Assembly (NCBI GenBank): GCA_034521495.1
Contig: JAXHMK010000022.1
Location: 1 to 64,000 of the forward strand
Source of the DNA: Balneolaceae bacterium
GTDB taxonomy: Bacteria; Bacteroidota; Rhodothermia; Balneolales; Balneolaceae
Length of the DNA: 64,000 bases
Direction: 5' to 3'
The notes below the pieces were generated by a model that saw only the letters and a list, made by a program, of their open reading frames with translations, made no database searches and was not told the DNA's origin. Positions 26,588-35,390 of this stretch are shown in pieces (within the stretch, counting starts at the first letter, position 1; every line of letters starts with the position of its first letter). The position numbers were made by a program, and so were the translations under genes.

Positions 26588-28804
26588 ATGCAGTTTTCTT
26601 CATTTCGGTTTCCAATTCTTTTGTTCGTACTCACTTTCCTAAGTTATTCTGGCTACAGTCAGCAGATAGAACCAGAACATGTAATGATACTTGGCGAGGA
26701 GTCTTATGCAGATTTCTGTATTCTTCACCCCACCGATGTAAGTACTGACTTTAAATATTTACCCGAGCTGCCTTCACGCAGAAAGGGGTTACCAACTGCA
26801 GAGAAGACAGCATCATTTAATATTGATTATAAAAGTAATTGTGAGGGAGAGGTTTGGCCTGAAGATGCAAAAACGGCATTTGAATATGCCGTTAGCGTAT
26901 GGGAATCTCATATCAACAGTTCTATTCCAATAAAAATAGAAGCCAACTGGCTTGCACTTGGTGAAAATGTGTTAGGCAGTGCCAGTCCAACAACGTTCAT
27001 TGCTGAACTGGGAGAAGAGGGAACACTTTCAAATACCTGGTACCCGATAGCTCAGGCGAGTGCAATTACTGAGACAGATTTGGCATCTCAATTCGATGTA
27101 GAATACGATGTGGTAGTAAATATGAGCTGTGAATTTACAAATTGGTATTTTGGTACGGATGCAAATACTCCGGCTAATTCCTATGATGCAGTTACGGTGT
27201 TATTACATGAAATTGGACACGGTGTTGGATTCATCGGAAGCATGACAGGTAATTCCACTGCTCAAATAGCTGATTGGGGGCTTGGATCACAGGATTACCC
27301 ATTTATATTTGATCAATTTACTTTAGACGGAAGTTTTAGACAGTTGATCAACGAGAATGTTTTTCCCCGCCAGACCGGGGAACTATATGATGCTTTAGTG
27401 GGACAAGATGGAGGGGTTTATTTTAGCGGTACGGATGCCGAATTTGCGAACGAGAATTTACGTGTACCACTATATTCCCCTGAGCCATTTGACGAGGGCT
27501 CAAGTTATTCCCATCTGGACCAACAATACTTCACCAATTCTCCAAATGCTTTGATGAGGCCACAACTTGAACGGGGTTTAGCAGTACATAGTCCGGGTCC
27601 GGTTACTTGTGGAATTTTCCGGGATACAGGGTGGCCGCTGGCTCAGACATGTATCGACCTGTTGCCGGAGGCTGAATTTTTGGACAGACCTGAACTTACC
27701 AGTCCATTTAACGGCTCGAATGGTAACTCAGTAAATCCTACGCTGGCCTGGAGTTTTGTTGAGGGAGCTACAGAGTACAGGTTACAGCTATCTCAAGATT
27801 TTTCATTTACAAATCTTTTAGCTGATGAAACTGTTACAAATAATTTCTATGAGGTAGATCAGACTCTTGATTTTAATACCCTCTATTTTTGGAGAGTCCA
27901 GGCAATTAGTCCGGGTGGAAATAGTAATTTTAGCGGGAAATTCAGATTCAGGACTGCACAGGAACCGCCGGAGGCTATTCTTCTAAGCATACCAGAAGAT
28001 GGGGCTACACAGTTACGTCCGGGTTTTAATTTTACATGGCAGGAACAGAACAGGGCTGAGGAGTACGAATTGGAAATTGCGAAAAACGAAGATTTTAGTC
28101 CACTTACGTTTAACAGAACGGTTACGCGTCCGCGATTTGGCGGTACTCAAAATCTTGAATTTTCAACGACCTATTACTGGCGTGTTCGCGGACTGAATGC
28201 GGCCGGAGCAGGAGACTGGAGTGATACGCGTTCATTCACTACCATTATTGAAAAACCTGAACCTGTTACGCTGAAGTTACCCTCAGAAGATGAAAACCAG
28301 GTACCGGTTCAGGCAATGCTCTCATGGCAGGAAAGTGCTCGTGCTTTTGAATATGTGATTCAAATTTCTGAAGACGAGAGTTTTCCAAGAGAACAATTGA
28401 TCGAACTGACAAGCACCGAAGAAACAGCAACTGTTGAGGATCCGCTGGAATACGCTACCATCTATTACTGGCGTGTAAAAGCAACAAATGTGGGCGGTGA
28501 AACTGAATTCAGCCCACCCCGCCAGTTTACAACGGTGGTTCAGGAAACTGCAATTAAGCCGAACTACCCAAACCCGTTTAATGCCTCAACCACAATACGG
28601 TTTCAACTGTCTCAGTCCAGTGAAGTGACAATTGATCTGTTTGATACAGTGGGCAGACGAGTTGCCATTTTAGTAGATGAAGAACGGCAGCCCGGTGTTT
28701 ATTTTGAACGTTTACAGGCAGCCGGATTTGCTTCGGGTACCTATTTTATTCGAATGGTAGCGGGGGATTTTATGGAAGTCCAAAAGATGGCTATCATCAA
28801 ATAA
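26588..28804 (+). CDS. secreted HExxH metallopeptidase-like protein with fibronectin III repeats and T9SS tail
   Basis: 738 residues. Signal peptide to about residue 25. The peptidase-like domain has LLHEIGHGVGFIGSM (His207, Glu208, His211) and, much later, a conserved GSSYSHLDQ that may give the third zinc ligand. Three fibronectin-III-like repeats follow (about 360-640; each has 'YYWRVxA/G'). The T9SS type A sorting domain starts at NYPNPFNASTTIRFQL. Probably exported through the outer membrane and surface-attached or released. It is a paralogue of the gene at 29872. Its stop is 1 base from the convergent tspO stop. Confidence 0.85.
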   Translation: MQFSSFRFPILLFVLTFLSYSGYSQQIEPEHVMILGEESYADFCILHPTDVSTDFKYLPELPSRRKGLPTAEKTASFNIDYKSNCEGEVWPEDAKTAFEYAVSVWESHINSSIPIKIEANWLALGENVLGSASPTTFIAELGEEGTLSNTWYPIAQASAITETDLASQFDVEYDVVVNMSCEFTNWYFGTDANTPANSYDAVTVLLHEIGHGVGFIGSMTGNSTAQIADWGLGSQDYPFIFDQFTLDGSFRQLINENVFPRQTGELYDALVGQDGGVYFSGTDAEFANENLRVPLYSPEPFDEGSSYSHLDQQYFTNSPNALMRPQLERGLAVHSPGPVTCGIFRDTGWPLAQTCIDLLPEAEFLDRPELTSPFNGSNGNSVNPTLAWSFVEGATEYRLQLSQDFSFTNLLADETVTNNFYEVDQTLDFNTLYFWRVQAISPGGNSNFSGKFRFRTAQEPPEAILLSIPEDGATQLRPGFNFTWQEQNRAEEYELEIAKNEDFSPLTFNRTVTRPRFGGTQNLEFSTTYYWRVRGLNAAGAGDWSDTRSFTTIIEKPEPVTLKLPSEDENQVPVQAMLSWQESARAFEYVIQISEDESFPREQLIELTSTEETATVEDPLEYATIYYWRVKATNVGGETEFSPPRQFTTVVQETAIKPNYPNPFNASTTIRFQLSQSSEVTIDLFDTVGRRVAILVDEERQPGVYFERLQAAGFASGTYFIRMVAGDFMEVQKMAIIK

Positions 28805-28805
28805 G

Positions 28806-29306
28806 TCAGGGATTTATCCACCAGATGGTGCCATTGAGAACAGTTGCAAATCCAACCCATAACAGATAAGGAACCATGAGCCAGGCAGCTAATTTAACTT
28901 TATTTGAGAACAGATAAGTGGTTATTAAAATGGCAGCCAGCAAAAGAAATATTTCTCCAAATGCCCAGCCCGGCACCTTCAGCCCAAAAAAGAGTTGAGA
29001 CCAAAGACCATTCAGTATCAGTTGAATGAGAAACGCTGTCAATGCGGATTTTGCATATTGAAAACCAAATTTTTTCCAAACCAGCCATGCAGCAATACCC
29101 ATTAATGTGTATAGTGTAGTCCAGACCGGTCCAAAAATCCAAGCCGGTGGATTCCAGGATGGTTTGTTTAACGCATTATACCATTCAGGGGAGGCAATAC
29201 CCGGCGAAACCTGTGCTCCCGTCCAGGCTACGAAATAACAGATTCCAACCCAGAATATCAGTCCGCCAATGTTAGACAGTGTTGATCTTTTTATTTTTGA
29301 ATTCAT
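28806..29306 (-). CDS. tspO: TspO/MBR family membrane protein
   Basis: Five-helix tryptophan-rich sensory protein, 166 residues. The family core KPSWNPPAWIFGPVWTTLY (about 48-66) and WSQLFFGLKVPGWAFGEI (about 104-121) are clear, as is the YLLWVGFATVLN segment of helix 5. Members bind porphyrins and affect tetrapyrrole or stress responses; the specific role here is unknown. It sits convergently between the two metallopeptidase-like genes, which suggests it inserted between, or was retained within, a duplicated pair. Confidence 0.93.
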   Translation of the reverse strand: MNSKIKRSTLSNIGGLIFWVGICYFVAWTGAQVSPGIASPEWYNALNKPSWNPPAWIFGPVWTTLYTLMGIAAWLVWKKFGFQYAKSALTAFLIQLILNGLWSQLFFGLKVPGWAFGEIFLLLAAILITTYLFSNKVKLAAWLMVPYLLWVGFATVLNGTIWWINP

Positions 29307-29871
29307 CGGTTGTGGTTTTAGATTTTTGTGGATTGATATAAGAAGTTCAGATTAATCTAAAGTGGTTAAATTTCCCAACCTTCTGGGTCGGAAAAAAATA
29401 AAGTCCCCCTTTGAAGGGGGAAAGCGAGCGGAGCGAGCAGGGGGATGACTTTCTACGTTTTGTATTCAAACCTTGGTTCTGAGGCATTACACCCCTCCCG
29501 GCTAAAGCCGTGCTCCCCTCAAGGGGAGATTGATCATTCCCCATTGCCCTCTTACAACTACGCCAAGGCTTCATTGCACAGGTTGAAGGGGGACACTCAC
29601 AAAAAAGCTCATACTTTTTAAAAAATTATGGATTATAAGTTGAAACCTCGTAAGCTCTGCCCCGAGGTAGTTCATTTATACTTGATAAACTGAAAACAAA
29701 CCGGGTTCGTTTAAAAGCGAAAAAATTCTGAGATTACCACGAAATCTTGTAACATCAAGAATCCTTTTGGTTTTTTAAATTGAAGGATTGCTAATTAATT
29801 GCGAACATTCGGTATCAACTTTTTTAGATCTCAGATATTGATCCCGGACAAACAGTATAGATTGTAAACAG
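29307..29871. other. 565-bp gene-free region with a CCCCT-AGGGG repeat element
   Basis: TAATCTAAAGTGGTT (29353-29367) starts a remnant shared with 17.83 kb. From about 29404 to 29531 lies an element with CCCCCTTTGAAGGGGG, a GAGCGGAGCGAGC block, and a right end ACACCCCTCCCGGCT...CTCCCCTCAAGGGGAGA that reappears at 54366-54405. The final 200 bases are A+T rich and should contain the promoter of the gene at 29872. Confidence 0.6.
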
Positions 29872-31566
29872 ATGCTCAGGAAACTTTTTATTCTAATTCT
29901 ATTTTGTCCGGTTTTTATTATTACCCTGTTGCAGGCTCAGGGTATTCCTGCTGTTGAGTTCGAAATCATTGATTCCCGCGCTGGAAAGCATGTTTGTAAA
30001 CTGCCGTCTACCAATATCAACGCTCACTTTTTTGTTCAGTCAAACGAAGAAGTTTTAGAGAGGATCAGGAATAAAGCACAATCGAACTTTGAGGTCGATT
30101 ACTTTAGTTCTTGCAATGGTGAAGAGTGGCCGCAGCAAGCTATCACCGCGTTTGAATTCGCCCTGTCGATCTGGTCGGAGCATATCTCATCTGATGTTCC
30201 CATTAAAGTAAATGCCAGCTGGATAGAGTTGGAGGAGAATATATTGGGGAGTGCAAGGTCACCACAGGTTGTACAGGTAGGCAGCAATAATTCAGCAATT
30301 ATTGATGATACATGGTACACACTCGCTCAACTGAGTGCCTTAACAGGCCAGGCCATTCGGGAGCAACTGGATGATGTAGAGTACGACATTGAAATGAACG
30401 TACAGTGCGATTTCGAGGATTGGTATTTTGGGACAGATGCTCAAGTGCCTGAAAACAGGTCCGATTTTGTGACGGTTGTTCTTCATGAGATCGGCCACGG
30501 ACTTGGATTCCTGGGCAGTATGGATGGCAATAACGATACAAACAGGGCAGAATGGGGTATAGGGAACAACGAGGTAAATCCCCTTATTTATGACCGCTTT
30601 ACTGTTGATGGAGATTTCAATGAACTGATCAATACCTCTACCTATCCAAATCCTTCAAATAAACTATATAGTGCTCTGACCGGAGAGAGGGGCGGTATCT
30701 TTTTTGATGGTCAGGATGCAAACAGAACATTAAGCGGGCCGGGCCCCGACCGTGCCAAATTATACTCTCCCGATCCCTTTGATGAAGGTTCCAGCTATTC
30801 CCATTTCGATCAGGCAACATTTCGTCAATCTATTAATGCACTGATGTTGCCGTTTATCGACCGAACATTTGCTGTTCATAGTCCCGGCCCTCTGTTTTGT
30901 GGCGTATTGAGTGATATGGGTTGGCCGCTCGGTGAGGGTTGTATCGACTTTATTCAATCCGGTATTCTTGTGACGAATCAAACAAATCTGAACTTTGGTG
31001 TACTGAATTCCGGGGAAACGGAACAGGCCACACTTTTAATTTCAAACAGAGAGGATGCCGAAGATACTCTTACGGGATCTGTTTCGGTAAATAGTGATCA
31101 GTTTTCCATCTCAGGGAACACCAGCTTTTCTATCACACCCGGTGCTTCACAGGAGTTTACTATCAACTACATTCCTAACGAGGATGACAGGCACCAGGGG
31201 AGTCTGTCCATTTCTCACGACGCAAGCAATCTGCCCTCACCGTTTGTAATCTCTTTACAGGGCGAATCCCTGAAGTCAGGCCAGGTGGTGGAGCTGAATC
31301 AAAGCTACCCGAATCCCTTTGTGGTGAACAACTCTTACAATGCAGCTATGCCGATTATAGAGTTTGCCATTTCGGAGAACTCTCACGTTAAGCTCGACTT
31401 ATTTACAATGTCTGGGCAGCATTTACAACCCATTGTGGATGCCAATCTTAACGCAAACAGATATGCCGAATCTATCGATATGAGCGGACTCTCCAGTGGA
31501 ATTTATATCTACCGGATAGTGGTGAACGGAGTGGCAAAATCCGGTAAGTTGATGTATGTGAGATAA
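29872..31566 (+). CDS. secreted HExxH metallopeptidase-like protein with T9SS tail
   Basis: 564-residue paralogue of the 26588 gene. Signal peptide to about residue 23, LHEIGHGLGFLGSMDG with His205, Glu206, His209, and the shared PFDEGSSYSHFDQ and HSPGP blocks. In place of fibronectin repeats it has one Ig-like domain of the abnormal-spindle/'choice-of-anchor' type (about 360-465, NLNFGVLNSGETEQATLLIS). A T9SS sorting domain ends it (YPNPFV...SGIYIYRIVVNG). The same catalytic module joined to a different spacer suggests domain shuffling after duplication. Confidence 0.85.
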   Translation: MLRKLFILILFCPVFIITLLQAQGIPAVEFEIIDSRAGKHVCKLPSTNINAHFFVQSNEEVLERIRNKAQSNFEVDYFSSCNGEEWPQQAITAFEFALSIWSEHISSDVPIKVNASWIELEENILGSARSPQVVQVGSNNSAIIDDTWYTLAQLSALTGQAIREQLDDVEYDIEMNVQCDFEDWYFGTDAQVPENRSDFVTVVLHEIGHGLGFLGSMDGNNDTNRAEWGIGNNEVNPLIYDRFTVDGDFNELINTSTYPNPSNKLYSALTGERGGIFFDGQDANRTLSGPGPDRAKLYSPDPFDEGSSYSHFDQATFRQSINALMLPFIDRTFAVHSPGPLFCGVLSDMGWPLGEGCIDFIQSGILVTNQTNLNFGVLNSGETEQATLLISNREDAEDTLTGSVSVNSDQFSISGNTSFSITPGASQEFTINYIPNEDDRHQGSLSISHDASNLPSPFVISLQGESLKSGQVVELNQSYPNPFVVNNSYNAAMPIIEFAISENSHVKLDLFTMSGQHLQPIVDANLNANRYAESIDMSGLSSGIYIYRIVVNGVAKSGKLMYVR

Positions 31567-31579
31567 GCTAACCCGGAAG

Positions 31580-31625
31580 TTATCCACAAAAAATGTGGAT
31601 ATCCCGGTGGAAAAGTTGTGGAAAA
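31580..31625. other. cluster of three DnaA-box-like sequences
   Basis: TTATCCACA matches the consensus box exactly; the two inverted sites differ at one or two positions. Neither dnaA nor dnaN, nor other origin-associated genes, are nearby, so this is at most a DnaA-binding cluster. It may be chance, since the downstream '...GTGGAAAAGTTGTGG' is simple sequence. Confidence 0.35.
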
Positions 31626-31642
31626 ATAATTACCCACGGGTA

Positions 31643-31672
31643 TTGACAAATGTTGCGGAATTGTGCTAATTA
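31643..31672 (+). promoter_or_regulatory. possible sigma-70-type promoter without a recognised gene
   Basis: TTGACA (31643-31648) and TAATTA (31667-31672) are separated by 18 bases. No good ORF follows, so if active it would drive a small RNA or antisense transcript. Weak evidence. Confidence 0.2.
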
Positions 31673-31970
31673 CAAATGAGCACAGATGCTAAGAACGCTA
31701 CGGCGGGATTGGCGTTGAAGCCGAAAAATTGCCGCGGCTTCGCTTTCATAACTCTTTCAAACCGAAAAGTTATAAAGATGTGTTCCGGTTCTTTTTTTAT
31801 TTATGCTATTCGTTTTCTACTGCTACAGTTAGATGATTGCAATCAAATAATAGTGGATCTCATCCCTCTATATTTAAGATAAGTTACCCCAAAATTTTAA
31901 ATTTAAGTAATTTAAAGTAATAAATAACAGTAGTTTAAGATCTTTAACAAGTGGAAATGGTGATTTTTTC

Positions 31971-32017
31971 GTTCTTTTGTAGAATCTCCGACCACCGGCG
32001 GATCAAGACAAAAGAAC
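31971..32017. repeat. hairpin GTTCTTTTGT...ACAAAAGAAC
   Basis: Perfect 10-bp arms with a 27-base loop. Comparable to the CTTTTG/CAAAAG hairpin at 8924-8949, and likewise followed by the AAAAATGGGGTAAGTCCTCT 20-mer (here 27 bases later). Confidence 0.5.
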
Positions 32018-32090
32018 AAGGCATGTACAACAATTTTACATCATAAAAATGGGGTAAGTCCTCTCTATATTTAACCGTTGGACTTTAGGT

Positions 32091-32696
32091 TTACCGTGCC
32101 AATTTCCTCAAAAAAGTTTTGAACTCTTCTGTATCGTATTTTGCAAATCCTTGCTTTTCCAAAACAATTTTAGATTCAGGTGAGATGACATAAGTAGTTG
32201 GAATTGCAGAACTTTGATAGGTTCCCGGAGCCCTTGTTTGATAGTGATAGATAGGCAAGTCATATCCTCTGGTTTCCATAAACTCTTCTGCTTTTGAAAA
32301 ATCTTCATCCATGGATACCATAATGAACGAGATATTCTCATTATCTTTAAAATCCTGATATAAAGAGTTTATTGAAGGCATTTCTGCAATACACGGCGGA
32401 CACCATGTAGCCCAAACATTCATAAAAATCAGATCTCCCTCAAAATTTCTGAGTGAGCGTACAGTTCCGGTTTGGTCTTTGAAATAAAAATCGAGACTTG
32501 CTAATTCAGCATTAGCCATCTCTTCCGGAATATCCGGTTTGATGAGCCCGGTAGCCAAAAGGCCTCTCTGCAATGTACCGATTACTTGGGTATGTAAACC
32601 GGTCAGATATAGAACAAGAACAATGGAAATCAAAACTCCCCACTCTATGAGGGAGCGTCTCCATTTATTCTGTTTTTGAGGTGAATTTTCAGCCAT
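32091..32696 (-). CDS. TlpA-like membrane-anchored thioredoxin
   Basis: Thiol-disulfide oxidoreductase of 201 residues facing the periplasm. A single N-terminal anchor helix (about 13-35) is followed by an AhpC/TSA-type thioredoxin fold with the active site WATWCPPC (about 95-102), preceded by the FMNV strand. AIPTTYVISPES contains the cis-proline loop. Such proteins reduce apocytochromes or other periplasmic disulfides; the partner is not evident. It starts 21 bases after the Mrp ATPase stop, so they share a transcript. Confidence 0.9.
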   Translation of the reverse strand: MAENSPQKQNKWRRSLIEWGVLISIVLVLYLTGLHTQVIGTLQRGLLATGLIKPDIPEEMANAELASLDFYFKDQTGTVRSLRNFEGDLIFMNVWATWCPPCIAEMPSINSLYQDFKDNENISFIMVSMDEDFSKAEEFMETRGYDLPIYHYQTRAPGTYQSSAIPTTYVISPESKIVLEKQGFAKYDTEEFKTFLRKLAR

Positions 32697-32717
32697 GCTA
32701 CAGGAAATCAGAGATCT

Positions 32718-33851
32718 TTATGGACGAATTTTAATATCAATTTTCTCCGTATCGCCCTGTTCCTGTTTGCGTACAGCAAGTATTTGTTGAACACGGTTGG
32801 CGATCTCTTTCAGACAAATTCCCGACGCCGAGGTCGGATCGTCTGCAACGATGGGAGTTCCGGAATCACTGGTTTTTCGAACATTATCGCGAAGAGGTAC
32901 TTCGCCTAAAAACGGAACCTCCAGTTTTTTTGCAAGATTTCGGGCTCCATGTTTGCCAAAAATGTAGTACTTCTTCTCGGGCATATCTTCCGGCACGAAG
33001 TAGGCCATATTTTCGATGATTCCCAACACCGGCACATTTACTTTGCCAAACATAGCAACCCCTTTACGGGCATCATCCAATGCTACGTTTTGTGGTGTGG
33101 AAACAACAACGGCACCCGTCAGTGGTACGGTTTGTACAATTGTTAACTGTATATCTCCCGTTCCGGGCGGAAGGTCCAGGATCAAATAATCCAGTTCTCC
33201 CCACTCCACTTCCTGCATAAACTGTTTTACCGCACTGGTTACCATAGGGCCGCGCCAGATCATCGCCTGATCGGGGTCTACCAAAAATCCCATGGAAACC
33301 AAATGGACTCCATGTTTTTTAATGGGTACAAGCTTTTTTTGCGTTGTGATGTTGGGTCTTTCAGAAACACCAAACATTGTTGGAATACTTGGACCATAAA
33401 TGTCTGTATCCAGTAATCCCACTTTTGCACCCGTTTGGGCAATACCAACGGCCAGGTTAGCAGCGATTGTTGATTTACCCACACCGCCTTTGCCGGATGC
33501 CACAGCAATTACATTTTTTACACCGGGTAAAATCGGCTGCTCATTCTGTTGCTGCTGTTTTTGCTCATTTTGGTCATCTCCTTCAAGCTCTCGCTGTCTT
33601 GAAATATTAATGCCAACGGTAATATCAACCACGGCTTCCGGGTCAATAAATTTTTTAATGGCCGTTTCGCAGTCACTCGAAAGCTTATTGGCCAGTTGGT
33701 CGTCTTTTTTAGGAAGCTCAAGTGTAAAAGCCACATATTTATCCTGTGTAACAAGATCCTGTATTAAGTCCAGTGTAATCAGGTCTTTATTATAGGTTGG
33801 ATGCAATACCTGGGAGAGAGCACTCTTTACCTCTTCTTTGTGGATAGACAT
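32718..33851 (-). CDS. apbC: Mrp/ApbC-type iron-sulfur cluster carrier ATPase
   Basis: Cytosolic P-loop ATPase of 377 residues thought to load Fe-S clusters onto target proteins. An N-terminal MIP18/DUF59 domain (about 1-85, VKSALSQVLHPTYNKDLITL) is followed by a Gln-rich linker and the NTPase with deviant Walker A GKGGVGKST (about 118-126) and DLPPGTGD (about 228-235). The usual CxxC of Mrp/NBP35 proteins is absent; the corresponding region reads NMAYFVPEDMPEKKYYIFG. Cluster binding by this protein is therefore uncertain. First gene of a two-gene unit with the TlpA-like thioredoxin. Confidence 0.92.
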   Translation of the reverse strand: MSIHKEEVKSALSQVLHPTYNKDLITLDLIQDLVTQDKYVAFTLELPKKDDQLANKLSSDCETAIKKFIDPEAVVDITVGINISRQRELEGDDQNEQKQQQQNEQPILPGVKNVIAVASGKGGVGKSTIAANLAVGIAQTGAKVGLLDTDIYGPSIPTMFGVSERPNITTQKKLVPIKKHGVHLVSMGFLVDPDQAMIWRGPMVTSAVKQFMQEVEWGELDYLILDLPPGTGDIQLTIVQTVPLTGAVVVSTPQNVALDDARKGVAMFGKVNVPVLGIIENMAYFVPEDMPEKKYYIFGKHGARNLAKKLEVPFLGEVPLRDNVRKTSDSGTPIVADDPTSASGICLKEIANRVQQILAVRKQEQGDTEKIDIKIRP

Positions 33852-34261
33852 AAATTTATTTATTGTTTGTAAGAAAAATCAAAGTGTCCTGAGAAAACAT
33901 CAATGTCAGCACACGCGAACACCGAAAAAGCGTAGTGTACAACTTGTGCACGGGAATTTCTGGAACGGGTGAAACGCAGAGATTGACGATTTCTTAGAAA
34001 CACTATTTAAGTCTTAAAGTTTTTACCTTTCAAAGATAAGTAGATTAACATGCAAACTAAACGGTATATTCAACCCGCTCGTTTCAATAAGTTGTTATAA
34101 GATTTTTAGATTGGTTAACTTGAGATAGATCGTTAGAAAATGAGACGTTTTACAAATTGAATGAAATAATGAATCAGGAATTCATTCTGCTTCTTAAAAC
34201 AAAGAAACAGGTTACAAGACAGTAGAAGTTTAAAATAACTTTCATAGGAGTTCTCAGAAAT
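33852..34261. other. 410-bp divergent intergenic region
   Basis: Lies between the minus-strand Mrp gene and plus-strand gcvT, so it should hold both promoters; none is clear. The fragment near 33935-33960 (TTGTGCACGGGAATTTC) resembles one at about 15.57 kb. No glycine-riboswitch structure could be recognised upstream of gcvT. Confidence 0.4.
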
Positions 34262-35374
34262 ATGCAATCCGAAACAATGTTAAAACAAACACCGCTACAC
34301 TCAGAGCATGAGAATCTTGGCGCAAGAATGACAGATTTTGGCGGATTTGAAATGCCTGTTCAATATGCAGGAATAAAAAAGGAGCATAATGCCGTTAGGA
34401 AACATGCAGGCCTTTTTGATGTATCACATATGGGCGAGATATTTATTTCCGGCGCAGATGCACTGTCGCTCATTCAAAAAGTAACCATTAATGATGCATC
34501 TGTGTTGAAGCCGGGCAAAGCACAATATTCTGCCATGTGTTACGAGGATGGCGGAATTGTTGACGACTTGCTGGTATATATGCTGGAGGATGAAAAATAT
34601 ATGTTGGTTGTGAATGCCTCGAATATTGATAAAGATTTTGAATGGATTCAGAGCCAGAATAAAACGGAGGCTGACGTACAGGATCGGTCGGAGGAGTTAG
34701 GATTGATTGCACTTCAAGGCCCGAAATCTGTTGATATTTTGCAAAAACTAACCGGTACCGATGCAGGTTCGATACGATTCTACACATTTGAAGAAGGTAC
34801 AGTTGCCGGTGAAGAGGGGATAATTATTTCATCAACCGGTTATACCGGCGAAAAAGGTTTTGAATTGTATATAGATACCGGGAAAGCTGATATTAAAAAA
34901 GTCTGGAACGAAATTTTAGATGCTGGTGAAGAGTTTGATATAGAACCGGCAGGCCTGGGAGCCAGAGATACCCTGAGGCTGGAGATGGGATATGCTTTAT
35001 ATGGAAATGATATCAGTAAGGATACAACTCCAATAGAGGCAAGAATGAGCTGGTTGACTAAATTTGATAAAGGAGATTTTATCGGTAAAGAACGTTTGTT
35101 AAAGCAGAAAAGGGAGGGAGTTCCCCGAAAACTGATGGGCTTTGAACTACAGGAGGATAGAAAAATACCCCGGGCCGGTTATGAAATTCGAGATAATTTT
35201 GGCTCAAAAATCGGTTCTGTAACAAGTGGAACACTTTCCATCTCTTTAGATAAAGGGATAGGAATGGGGTACATAGAAACAGAAAAAGCTGTAGAAAGCG
35301 AAAAAATATTCATAAAGATCAGGAAAGATCAGGTGCCGGCTCTCGTCGTTAAACCTCCTTTTTTAAATAGATAA
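34262..35374 (+). CDS. gcvT: aminomethyltransferase (glycine cleavage T protein)
   Basis: Tetrahydrofolate-dependent step of the glycine cleavage system, 370 residues. It has TPLHSEHENLGARMTDFGGF, then FDVSHMGEI, KAQYSAMCYEDGGIVDDLLV with the catalytic Asp, and GLGARDTLRLEMGYALYGND, all diagnostic. Start ATG 34262 is supported by AGGAG at 34246-34250; ATG 34277 (MLKQTPLH) would match the usual family start more closely. gcvH and gcvP are not in the window. It leads a run of same-strand genes that continues to 45.5 kb. Confidence 0.95.
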   Translation: MQSETMLKQTPLHSEHENLGARMTDFGGFEMPVQYAGIKKEHNAVRKHAGLFDVSHMGEIFISGADALSLIQKVTINDASVLKPGKAQYSAMCYEDGGIVDDLLVYMLEDEKYMLVVNASNIDKDFEWIQSQNKTEADVQDRSEELGLIALQGPKSVDILQKLTGTDAGSIRFYTFEEGTVAGEEGIIISSTGYTGEKGFELYIDTGKADIKKVWNEILDAGEEFDIEPAGLGARDTLRLEMGYALYGNDISKDTTPIEARMSWLTKFDKGDFIGKERLLKQKREGVPRKLMGFELQEDRKIPRAGYEIRDNFGSKIGSVTSGTLSISLDKGIGMGYIETEKAVESEKIFIKIRKDQVPALVVKPPFLNR

Positions 35375-35390
35375 ATAAGAAATATTGCAG

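Larger units (their letters stand above)
31567..32090. other. 524-bp gene-free region with DnaA-box-like sites and repeats
   Basis: Three DnaA-box-like 9-mers come within 46 bases: TTATCCACA (31580-31588), ATATCCACA on the minus strand (31594-31602) and TTTTCCACA on the minus strand (31617-31625). Then come a possible promoter, a GTTCTTTTGT/ACAAAAGAAC hairpin (31971-32017) and the shared 20-mer AAAAATGGGGTAAGTCCTCT (32045-32064). A 68-codon ORF at 31676 does not look like a gene. Confidence 0.55.

Noticed and set aside
31580-31625. Chromosomal replication origin
   Set aside because: Only three box-like sites, no A+T-rich unwinding repeat set, and no dnaA/dnaN/gidA-type neighbours.
31676-31882. 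68-codon open frame after a possible promoter
   Set aside because: Composition and lack of ribosome site do not support a gene; kept only as possible non-coding transcript region.
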